This document shows positions 1-6,126 of a stretch of 9,045 bases of DNA, in pieces. Made by a program: the position numbers and the translations under genes. The DNA lies in NCBI RefSeq assembly GCF_938031315.1, contig NZ_CALHHT010000112.1:1-9045 (forward strand), in the 5' to 3' direction. Positions within the stretch are counted from its first letter, which is position 1, and each line of letters opens with the position of its first letter. This DNA is from an uncultured Campylobacter sp. Lineage in GTDB: Bacteria; Campylobacterota; Campylobacteria; Campylobacterales; Campylobacteraceae. The notes beneath the pieces were generated by a model that did no database searches, was not told the origin of the DNA, and saw only the letters and a program-made list of their open reading frames with translations.

Positions 1-2
1 CC

Positions 3-218
3 GGCACCACGCGGGATGTCATCGAGGAGGAGATCAGCGTCGAGGGCATTCCCCTCCGCCTCATCGACACCGCAGGACTGCGTGCGGCAGAGGACGAGGT
101 CGAACGGATCGGCGTTGCACGCACCGAGCAGCACCTCGGCGATGCAGAGCTCGTCCTCGCCGTCTTTGACAGCTCCTGTGGGCTCACCGACGAAGACCGC
201 GAAATCCTCGCCCGCCTT
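3..218 (+). CDS. mnmE: MnmE (TrmE) tRNA-modification GTPase, internal fragment, foreign to the rest of the window
   Basis: The frame starting at base 3 encodes 72 residues from the G domain of MnmE, the GTPase that works with MnmG to modify the wobble uridine of some tRNAs. Visible motifs are GTTRDV near the start (switch I/G2 with the K-loop threonines), DTAGLR (G3) and a following E-x-E-x-IG-x-x-R segment typical of MnmE. The P-loop (G1), NKxD (G4) and C-terminal CIGK motif are absent: the left side is cut by the window edge and the right side by an abrupt loss of similarity after the LTDEDREILARL segment. The frame stays open to a stop at 366-368, but residues after 218 are antisense to hydD and do not resemble MnmE. 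GC is about 66% with GTC/CTC/GAC-rich codons, unlike the neighbouring genes. A Selenomonas-like Negativicutes source is a guess from residue style only. Confidence 0.85.
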
Positions 219-225
219 AGAATTT
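212..225. other. Junction between foreign mnmE DNA and Campylobacter hydD DNA
   Basis: Up to about base 218 the plus strand encodes MnmE. From about base 219 to 341 the minus strand encodes the start of HydD. Neither gene continues past this point, and GC falls from about 66% to about 56%, with AAATT-type words appearing at once (around 222 and 245). Two unrelated genes broken at the same base with no transposon ends is what a chimeric contig join looks like. A real recombination event is possible but less likely. The exact base is uncertain by a few nucleotides. Confidence 0.7.
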
Positions 226-341
226 CGTGCGGCGGCTTTAGGATAAAATTTATAGTTCTGCGCGAGCGCGCGGACGAAGTGCACGCCTATGCCCTCGTCC
301 GCGTAGATGACGTTGCCGATACCCAGTACCAGCACCCTCAA
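219..341 (-). CDS. hydD: HydD, NiFe-hydrogenase maturation protease, N-terminal 41 codons only
   Basis: The minus-strand frame begins MRVLVLGIGNVIYADEGIGV, the hallmark N-terminus of the HyaD/HydD/HycI endopeptidase family: the LGIGN turn followed by the nickel-binding acidic residue in ADEG (Glu16). This protease removes the C-terminal peptide of the large subunit after nickel insertion, which is the final step in making HydB active. Only about 41 residues remain before the junction; the family is usually 150-180 residues long, so the conserved central Asp/His region is lost. The start is TTG at 341-339, overlapping the hydC TGA stop. It is supported by an AAGGAAG ribosome-binding site at 355-349, seven bases upstream, and by the MRVLVLGIGN alignment; GTG at 335-333 is a weaker alternative. 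The gene follows hydC directly, the usual order in Campylobacter and Wolinella. Residues about 34-41 (PKAAARNS) could not be matched confidently to the family. Confidence 0.8.
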
Positions 342-1012
342 GCGTGCTCTTCCTTTTTAAATTTATAACCGCTTACGATCGCATCCATCGCGCCGTCTCT
401 GCCCTTGACGGCGTTAAAGACCGCCATATAGACGTGGATCGGTACGAAGATTATGATGATATTCATGCAAAGATGATGTATCATTCGCACTTCGCTTAGA
501 CCGCCCATCGCAGCTTCCAGCGGGCGTAAGAGCCCGTATAGCGCGCCGCCTAACCCCTCGTGATAGACGTGAACGTATAGAATCATTCCCGTTAGGCAGA
601 TTACGAACAGCACTAGATAAAAGCCCAGATAGGAGATGAACTGTAGCGGATTGTAAACGCCGCGAAGATGCGGGTGCTCGCCCAAAAAGATATAGTATTT
701 GATCTGAGCGATCCAGACGCGCGGGCTAAAAAAATCCTTGATGCTTAAAAGCTCTTTTCTGCTCTTTTTATCGAAGAAGAAAAGATAAGTTTTAAAGATC
801 GCCGCACCGATCATCGCAAAGCCGAAGATCAGATGCACGAATCTAAATTTAGCCTGCATGAAAAGCACCGGCTCGGGATTAATCTCGGGCGCGGTGAAAA
901 CAAAGGCGATGTAATATCCGGTGATCACCAAAATCGTAATGCAAAGCGCACGCAGCCAGTGCGTGAGCCTAAGGCCGATGGAGAATTCATATTCCGCAAA
1001 TCTTTTTTTCAT
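338..1012 (-). CDS. hydC: HydC, cytochrome b subunit of membrane-bound NiFe uptake hydrogenase
   Basis: This 224-residue membrane protein matches the HyaC/HydC b-type cytochrome family in length and motif order. It anchors the hydrogenase dimer and carries electrons from its iron-sulfur chain through two b hemes to menaquinone. Four hydrophobic segments lie near residues 18-38, 57-79, 124-148 and 176-200. Candidate heme ligands are His18 (RLTHWLRA), His60 (FRFVHLIFGF), His179/His180 (VRMIHHLCMN) and His193 (FVPIHVYMAVF); the RLTHW and IHH...HVY motifs are diagnostic. The N-terminus (MKKRFAEYEFSIGLRLTHW) has no cleavable signal. The gene starts 3 bases after the hydB stop, with an AAAGGA-type ribosome-binding site inside the end of hydB, and its stop overlaps the TTG start of hydD, so translation is probably coupled. 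The C-terminus is charged (KFKKEEHA), consistent with a cytoplasmic end. Confidence 0.95.
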   Translation of the reverse strand: MKKRFAEYEFSIGLRLTHWLRALCITILVITGYYIAFVFTAPEINPEPVLFMQAKFRFVHLIFGFAMIGAAIFKTYLFFFDKKSRKELLSIKDFFSPRVWIAQIKYYIFLGEHPHLRGVYNPLQFISYLGFYLVLFVICLTGMILYVHVYHEGLGGALYGLLRPLEAAMGGLSEVRMIHHLCMNIIIIFVPIHVYMAVFNAVKGRDGAMDAIVSGYKFKKEEHA

Positions 1013-1015
1013 CGT

Positions 1016-2737
1016 TTATCCTTTGCTGGGATCTACCCTATAGCAGCCAAGCTCCGCTCCGCGAGCGTCCATTACGTGCACGGCGCAAGCGATGCAAGGA
1101 TCGAAAGAGTGGATGCGGCGGATAATCTCTAGCGGCTTGGAAAGATCGGCAAGTTTAAGCCCGATCAAGCAGGATTCGTAAGCGCCCATAGCGCCGTCTT
1201 TATCCTTTGGCGTGGCGTTCCAGGTAGACGGCACGACCGCCTGCCAGTTTTTGATGACGCCCTTTTCGATCCTGCACCAGTGGCTAAGTGCGCCGCGCGG
1301 CACGTGGCCGATATAGCGACCTTTATACTCTTTGGAGTTATCGATTACATATTTTGCGCAGGTTTCGGTATCGCCGCTTTTGATGTTTGCGATCAAATTT
1401 TCTAGTGCAATCAGTCCGTTGTCGGCAACGACTTTAGCTTCGATCATACGGCACGCCGTTCGTCCAAGCGTCGAAAATACCGCTTCAAGCGGCAAGCCGG
1501 CGTCTTTTAGGAATTGATCCACGACTTTTACTACGCGCTCGTTTTTCTTGGCGTAATTTACCACGATATTTGCAAGCGGTCCTACCTGAAGCGGCTTGCC
1601 GTCGTAGCGCGGAGCCTTGATCCAGGTGTACTTGCCCTGGGTATCGAGCACCTTCGTATGCGCTTCTTTGCCGTGTGCGTCGATGCTCTGTCCGTCCTTA
1701 AGGCCCGTATAGTTCGGCTCTTGCTCGCCGTCGTAAGGATGAAGCGCCGCATCGTTTTTGTACCACGCATGCGTTGCCTCCTCGGTGATCTTATTTTCAT
1801 CAAGCTCCAAAACCTTGCTAATATTGCCGTCAAGGATCATGCCGCTTTGAAATAGCCATTCGTTCTTTGAAAGCTGAAATTCTTGGTGAGTCCATAAATT
1901 TGCCACGCCGATATCGTTTAGCACGCTAGGCTCGTTGCCGTAAGCCTTAGCAGCCATTACGAGATCAGGATAGTAGGCGCGATTTACGAAGTCTGCGACC
2001 TCTTTAAATTTAGACATATATTCGCCTAGTCTCGCAGGGCTTAGGATATCCATCACGCAGGTTACGCCGCCTACGGTGAGGCTTTGCGGATGAGGTTGTT
2101 TCGCACCGAATATCGCCATCATCTGAGCCGCCGTGCGCTGAATGCGCAAACACTCAAGATAGTGCGAAAGAGCGATTAAATTTTGCTCCGGGCTAAGCTT
2201 ATATGTTGGGTGGCCGAAGTAGGCATTAGCGAAAGGCCCCAAAGCGCCTTTCTTAACGAAAGCGCCCACGCGATCTTGCACCTCTTTTAGTTTATCTGCA
2301 CCGCACGCATAAGGGGTATCGCAGTATTTAAACGCCTCCTCGCTCGCCTTTTTAGGATCGGCGCTAAGAGCGCTTACTACATCTACGAAATCAAGCCCGT
2401 GGAGCTGATAAAAATGCACCGGATGATCGTGCAAAAATAGCGCGTTAGCCATCAGCGTGCGCGTTAGCAAGGCATTTAGCGGCGGAGTGATACTGAGGGC
2501 GTTTTCTACCGCGACGATGCCCGCTTTGTAGTGCGAAAAGGTGCAGACGCCGCAAATTCTTTGCATAAAAAATCCCGCGTCGCGCGGATCTCTGTTTTTT
2601 ACTATGGTCTCAAGCCCGCGCCATAGCGTCGAGCTACTATAAGCCTCGCGGACGATGTTTTCATCATCCACCACGACCTCTATTCTTAAATGTCCCTCTA
2701 TTCTGGTTATCGGATCTATTACGATTCTTTGCGACAT
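1016..2737 (-). CDS. hydB: HydB, large (catalytic) subunit of NiFe uptake hydrogenase
   Basis: This 573-residue protein is full length for the group 1 NiFe-hydrogenase large subunit, which holds the NiFe(CN)2CO site that splits H2. The N-terminal ligand motif RICGVC is at residues 60-65 (Cys62, Cys65) and the C-terminal motif DPCIACAVH at 546-554 (Cys548, Cys551, His554). These four Cys are the metal ligands. The 19 residues after His554, starting VMDARGAE, are the peptide expected to be removed by the HydD-type protease. Other family blocks are DPITRIEGHLRIE at the start and HVPRGALSHWCRIE near residue 480. There is no signal peptide; the subunit is expected to be exported with Tat-tagged HydA. 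The start codon lies 2 bases after the hydA stop, with AAGGGGAA as ribosome-binding site inside the end of hydA. Physiological role: H2 oxidation feeding the quinone pool (inference from the family and HydC). Confidence 0.97.
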   Translation of the reverse strand: MSQRIVIDPITRIEGHLRIEVVVDDENIVREAYSSSTLWRGLETIVKNRDPRDAGFFMQRICGVCTFSHYKAGIVAVENALSITPPLNALLTRTLMANALFLHDHPVHFYQLHGLDFVDVVSALSADPKKASEEAFKYCDTPYACGADKLKEVQDRVGAFVKKGALGPFANAYFGHPTYKLSPEQNLIALSHYLECLRIQRTAAQMMAIFGAKQPHPQSLTVGGVTCVMDILSPARLGEYMSKFKEVADFVNRAYYPDLVMAAKAYGNEPSVLNDIGVANLWTHQEFQLSKNEWLFQSGMILDGNISKVLELDENKITEEATHAWYKNDAALHPYDGEQEPNYTGLKDGQSIDAHGKEAHTKVLDTQGKYTWIKAPRYDGKPLQVGPLANIVVNYAKKNERVVKVVDQFLKDAGLPLEAVFSTLGRTACRMIEAKVVADNGLIALENLIANIKSGDTETCAKYVIDNSKEYKGRYIGHVPRGALSHWCRIEKGVIKNWQAVVPSTWNATPKDKDGAMGAYESCLIGLKLADLSKPLEIIRRIHSFDPCIACAVHVMDARGAELGCYRVDPSKG

Positions 2738-2739
2738 GA

Positions 2740-3885
2740 TTATTCCCCTTTATCTTTCTTAAATGATGCAATCGCCGCGTGTGCCGCTACCGCAACACCT
2801 GTGATCGCTAAAATTCCGACACCTATCTTATCTGCGGTAGCATCAGCGCCGAGCCCGCCGAAAACGCTTTCGTAAAGGCGATCCGCCAAAGGCTCCTCAA
2901 AAGGTCCCATATGATCCCAAAAATCAGGCTCCGAGCAGCCTATACAGCCGTGACCAGCCTGTACCGGCCAGCTAGTGTGGGAGTTGAAGCGCTCGCGCGA
3001 GCAGTTATTAAACGTATAAGGGCCCTTGCAGCCTACTTTATAAAGGCAATATCCGTCCTTTGCGCCCGCATCGCCAAAGCTTTCTACAAACTCGCCCGCG
3101 TCAAAATGTCCGCGCCTCTCGCACAGATCGTGGATGCGCAGCCCGTAAGCCCATTTCGGTCGGTTATAAACGTCTAGGCTTGGAAGCGTGCCAAAAAGGA
3201 TGAAATTTAGTACGTTGCCGACGATATTTTTTTCGTTAGGCGGACAGCCCGGGATGTTGATGACGGGTTTGTTTATGATTTTGTCCAAACCTACGGCGCC
3301 GGTCGGATTTGGAGCTGCGGCTTGGATACCGCCGAAGCTCGAACAGGTGCCGATAGCAAATATCGCCGCAGCGCCCTCGGCAGCATCTTTGCAGTGCTGA
3401 GCTCCGCTCTTGCCCTCAGGCCCTACGGTTAGAAAAAACTCGCTCTTTCCGCTCGGGATTCCGCCCTCTACCATCAAGATATAGCGCCCCTTGTATTTTT
3501 CGATCGCGCCCTCTAAATTTTCCTCGGCTTGCCAGCCTGCGGCAGCCATTATCGTCTCGTGGTATTCGAGGCTGATGTAATCGAATATGAGGCTGTCGAT
3601 CGTAGGCGTATCGGTGCGTAGCAAGCTCTCGCTACAGCCCGTACACTCCGCCATATGAAGCCAGATCACAGGCAAGCGATCCGCAAGCTCCGCCGCTCGC
3701 GCCACGCTCGGCGCAAATGCGGCCGGAAGCCCGAGCATCGCGGTCATCGCTCCGCTCCATTTCATAAAATCGCGGCGCGAAAAACCCTTGCTATTAAGCC
3801 TTTCTTGTATGCTTTCATCCGCTTTTATTCGCGGCAAACGCTCAACGGCATCAAGTCTAGCCGAAATTTGAGCCAAATCAACCAT
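2740..3885 (-). CDS. hydA: HydA, small (iron-sulfur) subunit of NiFe uptake hydrogenase, Tat-exported
   Basis: This 381-residue protein passes electrons from the NiFe site to HydC through three clusters. A twin-arginine motif SRRDFMKW (36-43) follows an unusually long, charged n-region, and a hydrophobic stretch ends near VARA-A (61-65). The long n-region is, from memory, typical of epsilonproteobacterial HydA. Cluster ligands are all visible: proximal [4Fe-4S] Cys81, Cys84, Cys181, Cys214; distal [4Fe-4S] His252, Cys255, Cys280, Cys286; medial [3Fe-4S] Cys295, Cys314, Cys317. The proximal motifs read ECTGCSE and GTCSSFGG, with Gly where oxygen-tolerant enzymes have the two extra Cys, so this is the standard type. 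Residues about 354-374 (IGVGILAITGVAVAAHAAIAS) form the C-terminal membrane helix that docks to HydC. The ATG is preceded by a strong AGGAGG at 3895-3890. First gene of hydABCD. Confidence 0.97.
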   Translation of the reverse strand: MVDLAQISARLDAVERLPRIKADESIQERLNSKGFSRRDFMKWSGAMTAMLGLPAAFAPSVARAAELADRLPVIWLHMAECTGCSESLLRTDTPTIDSLIFDYISLEYHETIMAAAGWQAEENLEGAIEKYKGRYILMVEGGIPSGKSEFFLTVGPEGKSGAQHCKDAAEGAAAIFAIGTCSSFGGIQAAAPNPTGAVGLDKIINKPVINIPGCPPNEKNIVGNVLNFILFGTLPSLDVYNRPKWAYGLRIHDLCERRGHFDAGEFVESFGDAGAKDGYCLYKVGCKGPYTFNNCSRERFNSHTSWPVQAGHGCIGCSEPDFWDHMGPFEEPLADRLYESVFGGLGADATADKIGVGILAITGVAVAAHAAIASFKKDKGE

Positions 3886-3921
3886 AATGTCCTCCTGAAA
3901 TTTAGGATATTTTTAAATGGC

Positions 3922-3927
3922 ATTCTA
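3922..3927 (-). promoter_or_regulatory. Candidate -10 box of the hydABCD promoter
   Basis: The minus strand reads TAGAAT within TTTTGATAGAATGCC, one mismatch from TATAAT, about 37 bases upstream of the hydA start. AT-rich DNA extends upstream, as is usual for Campylobacter housekeeping promoters, which depend little on a -35 box. No operator was recognised. This is the best candidate in the gap, not a mapped site. Confidence 0.4.
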
Positions 3928-4073
3928 TCAAAATTTAGAATTTATGCACCTTAAATTTTGTTAGATTTAATTAAAATTTTATATTTATTCATCGTCTAGT
4001 AGGTTTTAAATTTAAAAATAAAAGACAGCTTAAAATTTGCTCGGCGGGCGAAACGTTAAATTATGGCGGAGAA

Positions 4074-4157
4074 AGCATTAAATTTTATGAAACATTAAAA
4101 TTTACGAAGCAATGAAATTTTATACAAGAATTTTGTAGCGACGAAAAGTATTTTAGG
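4074..4157. repeat. Degenerate tandem repeat, about 17-nt unit
   Basis: Three consecutive 17-base units are clear: agcattaaattttatga (4074-4090), aacattaaaatttacga (4091-4107) and agcaatgaaattttata (4108-4124). Two weaker units follow, with caagaattttgtagcga at 4125-4141 and a copy ending attttagga near 4157; a related block (gttaaattatggcgga) sits just before. A shared core is (A)CATTAAATTTTAYGA. It is untranslated and its role is unknown; it may simply be decayed AAATTT-rich spacer. Confidence 0.45.
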
Positions 4158-4177
4158 ATATAAAGCAGGCGTAGGTC

Positions 4178-4248
4178 GGATGATTTTGTGAAATACTCGC
4201 AAGGGCACTATGTGTGCGCCGCAGCGAAGTATTTTTGTAAAATCATCC
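4178..4248. repeat. Long imperfect inverted repeat / stem-loop downstream of mfrE
   Basis: The left arm at 4178-4200 starts ggatgatttt and ends aaatactcgc. The right arm at 4224-4248 reads as its reverse complement: ggatgatttt, a small mismatch bubble, aaatacttcgc. That gives 10 perfect outer pairs, then 7 and 3 more with a one-base bulge. The loop (4201-4223) contains a smaller gcac/gtgc hairpin. It lies 36 bases past the mfrE stop, where it could end the mfr transcript or protect its 3' end. No run of T follows on either strand, so a simple intrinsic terminator is doubtful. It could also be a dispersed palindromic element. Confidence 0.55.
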
Positions 4249-4250
4249 AT

Positions 4251-4275
4251 AAATTTTAGAAAATTCTAAAAATTT
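4251..4275 (-). terminator. AT-only hairpin just after mfrE, weak terminator candidate
   Basis: The sequence aaattttagaa, a two-base loop, then ttctaaaaattt forms an 11-pair stem with one bulged base, starting 9 bases beyond the mfrE stop codon. It has no GC clamp, so on its own it would be a weak terminator. It may act together with the longer stem-loop next to it. Confidence 0.3.
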
Positions 4276-4283
4276 CTCAAAAA

Positions 4284-5141
4284 CTAGCTTACCAATCTCG
4301 TTGCATCTTGGATATTGATGTTTAGTCCAAGCTGTTCGTTGCTTAGCCCAAGAGCAAGGCCTACCAGCTGAGATAAGTGGATGATCGGCTTTCTTGCTTT
4401 GGAGTTCATCGCTTCTTGGTATCGCTCCTGATAGATATCTAGCTGCATCTGGCATAGCGGACAAGGGGTTACTACTACGTCCGCTCCGTTTTCGCCCGCA
4501 TTATTTACGATCTCGCTTGACATCTTTTGAACCGACTTTACCGCAGGATAGCTAGCGTGAAAGCCGCAGCAATCAAGGCGTTTTTCAAAAGGCACGATCT
4601 GAGCACCAAGTGCGCTAACTACCGCTTCAAAGCTTTTCGGATTGGTCGAACTTTCCTTTTTAAGCTCGCGCTCCGGTCTTAATGAATGGCAGCCGTAAAA
4701 TAGAGCTACTTTTAAATTTGTTAGCGGTCTCGTGACCTTAGCTTTTAGAGTGTCTAAATTTTGATATAGTACCCAAAGCAGGCTCGTTATCTCGGTACTT
4801 CCCTGATACTGCATACCGCCCTCTTTTAAAAAGGTATTGATATAGCTTTTAGCACCCTTATCCAACGCTAGCTTTGCTTTAGTTAGAGTTAGCATACAGG
4901 TGGAGCAGGTAGTTAGCAGAGGCATATTCATACCCTCGGCTAGCGCGATGTTTCTGGCATTAGCCACTAAGCTCGCCATAGGATCTACGCATTGAGCTTG
5001 ACTAGCCCCGCAGCAGCTCCAGCCTTTTATCTCGTGAAGTTTAATACCCAACACCGGAGCGATCGCTTCAAGTGAAATTTTAGATTCCTTTGCGGCTTGA
5101 CTTAAAACGCAACCCGGGAAAAATGCAAATTCGTTATTCAT
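4284..5141 (-). CDS. mfrE: MfrE, CCG-domain (heterodisulfide reductase B-like) subunit of methylmenaquinol:fumarate reductase
   Basis: This 285-residue protein has two copies of the CCG cysteine-rich domain found in HdrB and in SdhE/TfrB-type proteins. Copy 1: Cys11, Cys43-Cys44-Gly45, then Cys79-x-x-Cys82. Copy 2: Cys151, Cys191-Cys192-Gly193, then Cys227-x-x-Cys230. In both, 33 residues separate the CCG from the CxxC. These motifs can bind an unusual iron-sulfur centre. In Wolinella and Campylobacter the third subunit of the Mfr complex (often annotated SdhE or SdhC) is of this type and replaces the membrane cytochrome of classical fumarate reductase, probably forming the quinol side. No transmembrane helix or signal peptide is visible. 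The start is 10 bases after the mfrB stop, with a strong AAGGAGG ribosome-binding site. Last gene of the operon. Confidence 0.9.
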   Translation of the reverse strand: MNNEFAFFPGCVLSQAAKESKISLEAIAPVLGIKLHEIKGWSCCGASQAQCVDPMASLVANARNIALAEGMNMPLLTTCSTCMLTLTKAKLALDKGAKSYINTFLKEGGMQYQGSTEITSLLWVLYQNLDTLKAKVTRPLTNLKVALFYGCHSLRPERELKKESSTNPKSFEAVVSALGAQIVPFEKRLDCCGFHASYPAVKSVQKMSSEIVNNAGENGADVVVTPCPLCQMQLDIYQERYQEAMNSKARKPIIHLSQLVGLALGLSNEQLGLNINIQDATRLVS

Positions 5142-5151
5142 CCTCTCCTCC

Positions 5152-6126
5152 TTATTCTATCTCGCCGCTAGCTTGAGCTTTGCGTGCGGCCTCTATCATC
5201 TTAACGAGTCCTGCATGTCCCTCGATTTCCTCGCCTCCGAATACGTGCAAAGGATTCATCTTGCCCGCAGCCATTAAATTTGCCGCTACGTCCATCTTGC
5301 CCATATTTGCAAATACGCCTTCGCTTCTTAAAGCAAGTTTGATCTCGTTTAATCTTCCGCTTCCCTCTACGATGTCTAACAGGAATGCCTCCGCGTGAGC
5401 TGGACCGCTTCCTGCGGTAAGTCCTTTTTTCATCGCTAAGGCACGAAGTGCGGTGATGTCGCTTTGAGCGCTTATGCCTTTAGGGCAGCGATCGGCGCAC
5501 TCTTGGCAGTGCACGCATAGCCATAATCCGTTTAGAACCGCAGGCTTTAGATGAGGCATAGCGTCCTTGCTTCTTGAATCAAATGCTGCGCGGTTTGCAT
5601 GGGTGAAAACAAAGGGCTGCATATAATCGCTCGCGTCAGCTTCAAGCTTATTGCATTCGCTAGCGCAACAGCCACAAAGGATACAATCCCACTGCTTTTT
5701 GATACGCTCCATCTGCTCAGGGCTTTGCTTACAGCCCTTCTCTGCGCTAAATTCTTTCTTAGGGGTAATAGTAGGTTTGATCTTTCTTAAATTTTCAATA
5801 CTAGGCTCCCAATCCACGACTAAATCTGAAATAACTCGGAAATTATTCAGAGGAGAGATCGTAAAACTATCAGGGTTTTCATACTCCGCAAGCAGAGCCT
5901 CCATCTTGGTATCACAGGCAAGATATGAGTGCCCGTTTACCCTTACGGCACAGGCTCCACATATCGCCATACGGCACGCTGCGGTAAAATTTAAAGTGAT
6001 GTCTAAATTTTGCTTTATAAACTGCAAAACTCCAAGCAGAGTCTTTCCTTTTATCTGCTCTAAATTAAGCTCATAGGCTTGCTTATAATTTTTGCTTCCG
6101 TCGAAGCGGTCTATGATAAATTTCAT
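5152..6126 (-). CDS. mfrB: MfrB, iron-sulfur subunit of methylmenaquinol:fumarate reductase
   Basis: This 324-residue protein has the SdhB/FrdB plan: a plant-ferredoxin [2Fe-2S] domain with Cys51, Cys56, Cys59 and Cys71, then a bacterial-ferredoxin domain with CILCGCCASEC (Cys148, 151, 153, 154, 158) and CVHCQECADRCP (Cys204, 207, 210, 214). By alignment with E. coli FrdB, Cys148/151/154/214 bind a [4Fe-4S]. Cys158/204/210 would bind the third centre, and the extra Cys207 sits where FrdB has Val, so that centre may be [4Fe-4S] here. The C-terminus is longer than in E. coli FrdB (about 244 residues). There is no signal peptide; the subunit presumably travels with Tat-tagged MfrA. The ATG overlaps the mfrA stop by four bases (ATGA), implying translational coupling. 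The gene is often annotated sdhB or frdB. Confidence 0.93.
   Translation of the reverse strand: MKFIIDRFDGSKNYKQAYELNLEQIKGKTLLGVLQFIKQNLDITLNFTAACRMAICGACAVRVNGHSYLACDTKMEALLAEYENPDSFTISPLNNFRVISDLVVDWEPSIENLRKIKPTITPKKEFSAEKGCKQSPEQMERIKKQWDCILCGCCASECNKLEADASDYMQPFVFTHANRAAFDSRSKDAMPHLKPAVLNGLWLCVHCQECADRCPKGISAQSDITALRALAMKKGLTAGSGPAHAEAFLLDIVEGSGRLNEIKLALRSEGVFANMGKMDVAANLMAAGKMNPLHVFGGEEIEGHAGLVKMIEAARKAQASGEIE

Larger units (their letters stand above)
3886..4283. other. 398-base gene-free gap between mfrE and hydA
   Basis: No open frame with a plausible start, ribosome-binding site or protein pattern was found on either strand. From left to right it holds the hydA leader and promoter, an AT-rich stretch, a degenerate 17-nt tandem repeat (4074-4157), a long imperfect inverted repeat (4178-4248) and an AT-only hairpin just beyond the mfrE stop (4251-4275). 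The gap separates the two minus-strand operons and has room for both a terminator and an independent hyd promoter. Confidence 0.7.

Noticed and set aside
16..246. Plus-strand open frame of 76 codons at the left edge
   Set aside because: It is a shadow of the MnmE frame that starts at base 3; its Ser/Arg-rich translation has no family pattern.
219..368. Extension of the mnmE frame to the stop at 366-368, as a fusion protein
   Set aside because: The residues after 218 are the antisense of hydD and hydC and lack the expected NKxD motif; the open frame is a by-product of the join.
1332..1855. Plus-strand open frames inside hydB
   Set aside because: They are antisense to a full-length, motif-complete hydrogenase large subunit and show no start signal or family pattern.
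3655..3954. Plus-strand 99-codon open frame over the hydA start
   Set aside because: It is antisense to the HydA signal region and runs into the promoter; composition is Arg/His-rich as is typical of shadows.
4074..4157. CRISPR array
   Set aside because: The 17-base units are contiguous and degenerate with no unique spacers, and no cas gene is nearby.
4178..4248. Standard intrinsic terminator
   Set aside because: There is no T-run on either side; kept as an inverted repeat of uncertain role.
5651..6076. Plus-strand 141-codon open frame inside mfrB
   Set aside because: It is antisense to the ferredoxin domains of MfrB, with no ribosome-binding site and no recognisable domain.
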